Assembly (NCBI GenBank): GCA_017457585.1
Contig: JAFTHD010000028.1
Span: forward strand, 1-7,430
Length of the DNA: 7,430 nucleotides
Source of the DNA: Bacillota bacterium
GTDB lineage: Bacteria; Bacillota_A; Clostridia; Peptostreptococcales; Anaerovoracaceae
Reading direction: 5' to 3'
The notes beneath the pieces are model-generated. The model was not told the origin of the DNA. It searched no databases and was given only the letters and a program-made list of their open reading frames with translations. Of the stretch, positions 6,161 through 7,430 are shown in pieces. The position numbers were made by a program, and so were the translations under genes. Positions within the stretch are counted from its first letter, which is position 1. Every line of letters starts with the position of its first letter.

Positions 6161-6226
6161 ATAACACCTGCCTTTCTCGCCTTATATGTTACCATGAATC
6201 GGGATAATTTACGATATGATTCTAAC

Positions 6227-6250
6227 AAAAAAGACCGCCTTAAGCGGTCT
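6227..6250 (-). terminator. Rho-independent terminator of the nuclease gene
   Basis: Read on the minus strand, AGACCGC pairs perfectly with GCGGTCT around a 5-base loop and is followed at once by T6 (A6 at 6227-6232 on the plus strand). It lies about 45 nt beyond the nuclease stop and before the PrsW gene, so it insulates the two units. Confidence 0.92.
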
Positions 6251-6253
6251 GCA

Positions 6254-6276
6254 GGAGCAGGCAAATTGCCTGCTCC
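6254..6276 (-). repeat. Second perfect hairpin in tandem with the nuclease terminator
   Basis: GGAGCAGGC (6254-6262) pairs perfectly with GCCTGCTCC (6268-6276) around AAATT; two further A-T pairs are possible in DNA. It has no T tract of its own and sits 3 nt before the true terminator hairpin on the transcript. It may protect the mRNA 3' end or strengthen termination. Confidence 0.75.
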
Positions 6277-6295
6277 CAATGAACCAAGAATGTTA

Positions 6296-7087
6296 TCACA
6301 TTGCCTCAATCTGCTCTGCGCTTAGCCCTGTGCATTCTGCTATCACTTCAATGGGAATGTCCTTTCGCTTCAGGGCTTTTGCAGTTTCAAGCTTTCCTTC
6401 TGTTCGGCCTTCCTCTCTTCCCTTCTTCAGTCCGTCCTTGTACCTGATGTTCAGTTCCTGTTCGAATGTCATGATCTTACGCTCCCCTTCTTCTGTGTTC
6501 CAATTCCGAACCTCTGCATCTATCTTCCCGGATAATGAGTCTTCCCTTTTCATAGCTGCATCGTTCATGTACCGGAACACTTCCCTTAGCGGTTCAGGTG
6601 TCCTATCTTCCTCCGCTGTACTGTTCAGTATTATTGTATAGCGTTCCTCTCCGCATGACAACCCCGTTGTCGGATCCGTCATCTCAAACCTGTACTCGCC
6701 TGCCCCTTTCCCAAACGGGTCAAAGCAGCAGAGGAATATCACGTAGTTCGCTTTCAGTTCGTCGTAAGTCTGACCCCTCCTGAGCTCCTCAATATCCATC
6801 ATCGCATGATAGTATCTCGACCGCTTTGGCAGGTCATCTCGTTCAGCCACCTGCATCTCGATGTCATACCAGGCATCGTTGTCTTTGAACAGGACATCGA
6901 AACGCACCTGTTTCGCCTCGAGGCTTGCGATGAGAGTAATTTCAGTCCCCGGATCATTTTCGTGCAGTCTAACCGCTCTAATCTCCCTGTCAGAAATGAT
7001 TCTCTGCAGAAGGCCTTTGCAAATCTCCGGATTACGCATCACGAGTGAAAAAACGATTGAATTGGTAAATGGGTATCTATATTTCAT
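6296..7087 (-). CDS. Rpn / PD-(D/E)XK transposase-family nuclease
   Basis: A 263-residue protein of the Rpn-like PD-(D/E)XK family, often labelled 'PD-(D/E)XK nuclease family transposase'; characterised Rpn proteins cut DNA and promote RecA-independent recombination. Seen: PFTNSIVFSLVM (6-17), ICKGLLQRII (22-31), the catalytic core VRFDVLF...YDIEMQ with D64, E77 and Q79 (the family uses ExQ in place of ExK), then RSRYYHAMMD (89-98) and YVIFLCCFDPFGKG (115-128). The C-terminus has the usual KDGLKKGREEGRTEGK charged helix (217-232) and a small helix-turn-helix-like tail ending in GLSAEQIEAM. ATG at 7087 is chosen over an in-frame TTG at 7108 because AAAGGAG at 7102-7096 overlaps the longer version and is 8 nt from ATG. 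It stands alone, with its own strong promoter and terminator. No inverted repeats or target-site duplications were found, so nothing shows it to be an IS element here. It appears intact and full-length. Confidence 0.92.
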   Translation of the reverse strand: MKYRYPFTNSIVFSLVMRNPEICKGLLQRIISDREIRAVRLHENDPGTEITLIASLEAKQVRFDVLFKDNDAWYDIEMQVAERDDLPKRSRYYHAMMDIEELRRGQTYDELKANYVIFLCCFDPFGKGAGEYRFEMTDPTTGLSCGEERYTIILNSTAEEDRTPEPLREVFRYMNDAAMKREDSLSGKIDAEVRNWNTEEGERKIMTFEQELNIRYKDGLKKGREEGRTEGKLETAKALKRKDIPIEVIAECTGLSAEQIEAM

Positions 7088-7095
7088 GATATCAT

Positions 7096-7102
7096 CTCCT
7101 TT
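7096..7102 (-). promoter_or_regulatory. Ribosome binding site fixing the nuclease start
   Basis: AAAGGAG on the minus strand, 8 nt before ATG at 7087. An intervening ATG at 7095 runs straight into TGA after three codons and is out of frame, so it is not the start, though ribosomes could sample it. Confidence 0.8.
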
Positions 7103-7122
7103 CTCCAAACACCCTGAGAAAG

Positions 7123-7151
7123 ATTATATATCGCGAAATACCATCTGTCAA
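7123..7151 (-). promoter_or_regulatory. Full-consensus sigma-A promoter of the nuclease gene
   Basis: On the minus strand TTGACA (7151-7146) and TATAAT (7128-7123) are separated by exactly 17 nt. Both hexamers match the consensus at every position. The start of transcription would fall near 7116, giving a leader of about 30 nt that contains AAAGGAG. No operator-like repeat overlaps it. Confidence 0.93.
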
Positions 7152-7181
7152 TTATTTACTGGTTATTATTTACACTTAAGT

Positions 7182-7295
7182 TTACCCGATCGATTTACCG
7201 ATACTCTTCCAACCGATATGATTCTCCAAATGGTCATACCAGTGTTCGCTCTCTTCAAAGCCTGCCCCTTCCACTACCATTACTCGAAATTTCAC
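7182..7295 (-). CDS. Tiny ORF or detached end of a decayed gene
   Basis: From GTG at 7295 this frame reads 37 codons, or 32 from ATG at 7280, before TAA. The product is acidic then basic, with HWYDHLENHIGWKSIGKSIG at its end. The Trp, His and Tyr content looks protein-like rather than random, but no family is recognised. The ribosome binding site is poor: AGG is too close to the GTG and about 14 nt from the ATG. It is in the same frame as the ORF just upstream, separated by one TAA, so it may be the broken-off C-terminus of one gene. It ends 31 nt before the nuclease promoter. Confidence 0.25.
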   Translation of the reverse strand: MKFRVMVVEGAGFEESEHWYDHLENHIGWKSIGKSIG

Positions 7296-7301
7296 CTGCT
7301 T

Positions 7302-7430
7302 TTATTTCTGAATTGTGTTGGAATTCTGGTTATTAGCCTTTGCAACGCACTTCCATTCACCGTCCATCTTCAGAATCGACATCCCACTTTTTCTTCCGTG
7401 TTCAGTATTTTTAATTTTTCGATTGCACAC
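7302..7430 (-). CDS. C-terminal fragment of an unrecognised protein entering from the right edge
   Basis: The minus-strand frame is open from the window edge for 42 codons to TAA at 7304-7302. It reads TEHGRKSGMSILKMDGEWKC in its middle, a basic and polar sequence with a plausible strand-turn-strand. I do not recognise it. An internal ATG at 7382 could start a 26-residue peptide, but the edge-open reading is simpler. The surrounding 280 bases are more AT-rich than the rest of the window and hold no terminator. Confidence 0.35.
   Translation of the reverse strand: MCNRKIKNTEHGRKSGMSILKMDGEWKCVAKANNQNSNTIQK

Noticed and set aside
6296..7108. Nuclease gene as part of an insertion sequence
   Set aside because: Despite the 'transposase' family label, no terminal inverted repeats or target duplications are visible, and the gene has its own ordinary promoter and terminator.

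Overview
This 7.4 kb window comes from a bacterial chromosome. The likely source is an anaerobic Firmicute of the Clostridia class. The grounds are strong GGAGG-type ribosome binding sites, several TTG starts, short intergenic gaps, and a gene set (PrsW, DUF554, GPH symporter, PD-(D/E)XK 'Rpn/transposase-family' nuclease, Orn/Lys/Arg decarboxylase) familiar from gut and oral Clostridia. No rRNA, tRNA, CRISPR array or insertion-sequence end was seen.

Layout. (1) Positions 3239 down to 1 (minus strand) hold a tightly packed four-gene operon. In order of transcription it encodes an HD-domain phosphohydrolase, a PaaI-like hotdog thioesterase (sharing ATGA with the HD gene), a DUF554 membrane protein starting with TTG, and an Orn/Lys/Arg decarboxylase. 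The decarboxylase also most likely starts with TTG and runs off the left edge. (2) Positions 3240-3412 are the only sizeable divergent intergenic region and should hold the promoters of both flanking units. (3) Positions 3413-4777 (plus strand) encode a GPH/MelB-type sugar:cation symporter, the only plus-strand gene. (4) Positions 6160-4823 (minus strand) encode a PrsW-type intramembrane protease with a C-terminal zinc ribbon, followed 9 nt later by a 125-residue protein that looks like a free-standing EF-Tu domain-II beta-barrel. A hairpin that pairs well only as minus-strand RNA ends this unit at 4781-4817. (5) Positions 7087-6296 (minus strand) encode a PD-(D/E)XK nuclease of the Rpn/transposase family. 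It has a full-consensus sigma-A promoter (TTGACA-17-TATAAT) and two hairpins after its stop, the second with a T6 tract. (6) Positions 7152-7430 are AT-rich and carry one minus-strand reading frame interrupted by a single TAA. This is either two tiny genes or the decayed end of a gene entering from the right.

How the genes may work together: the left operon links a nucleotide-type phosphohydrolase, an acyl-thioesterase, an uncharacterised membrane protein and polyamine synthesis or acid resistance, but sequence alone does not show a common pathway. The PrsW plus barrel-protein pair is the most suggestive undescribed unit, because an intramembrane protease with a cytosolic-type zinc ribbon sits next to an orphan translation-factor-like barrel. 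All functions are inferred from translated motifs read by eye; no database search was run.
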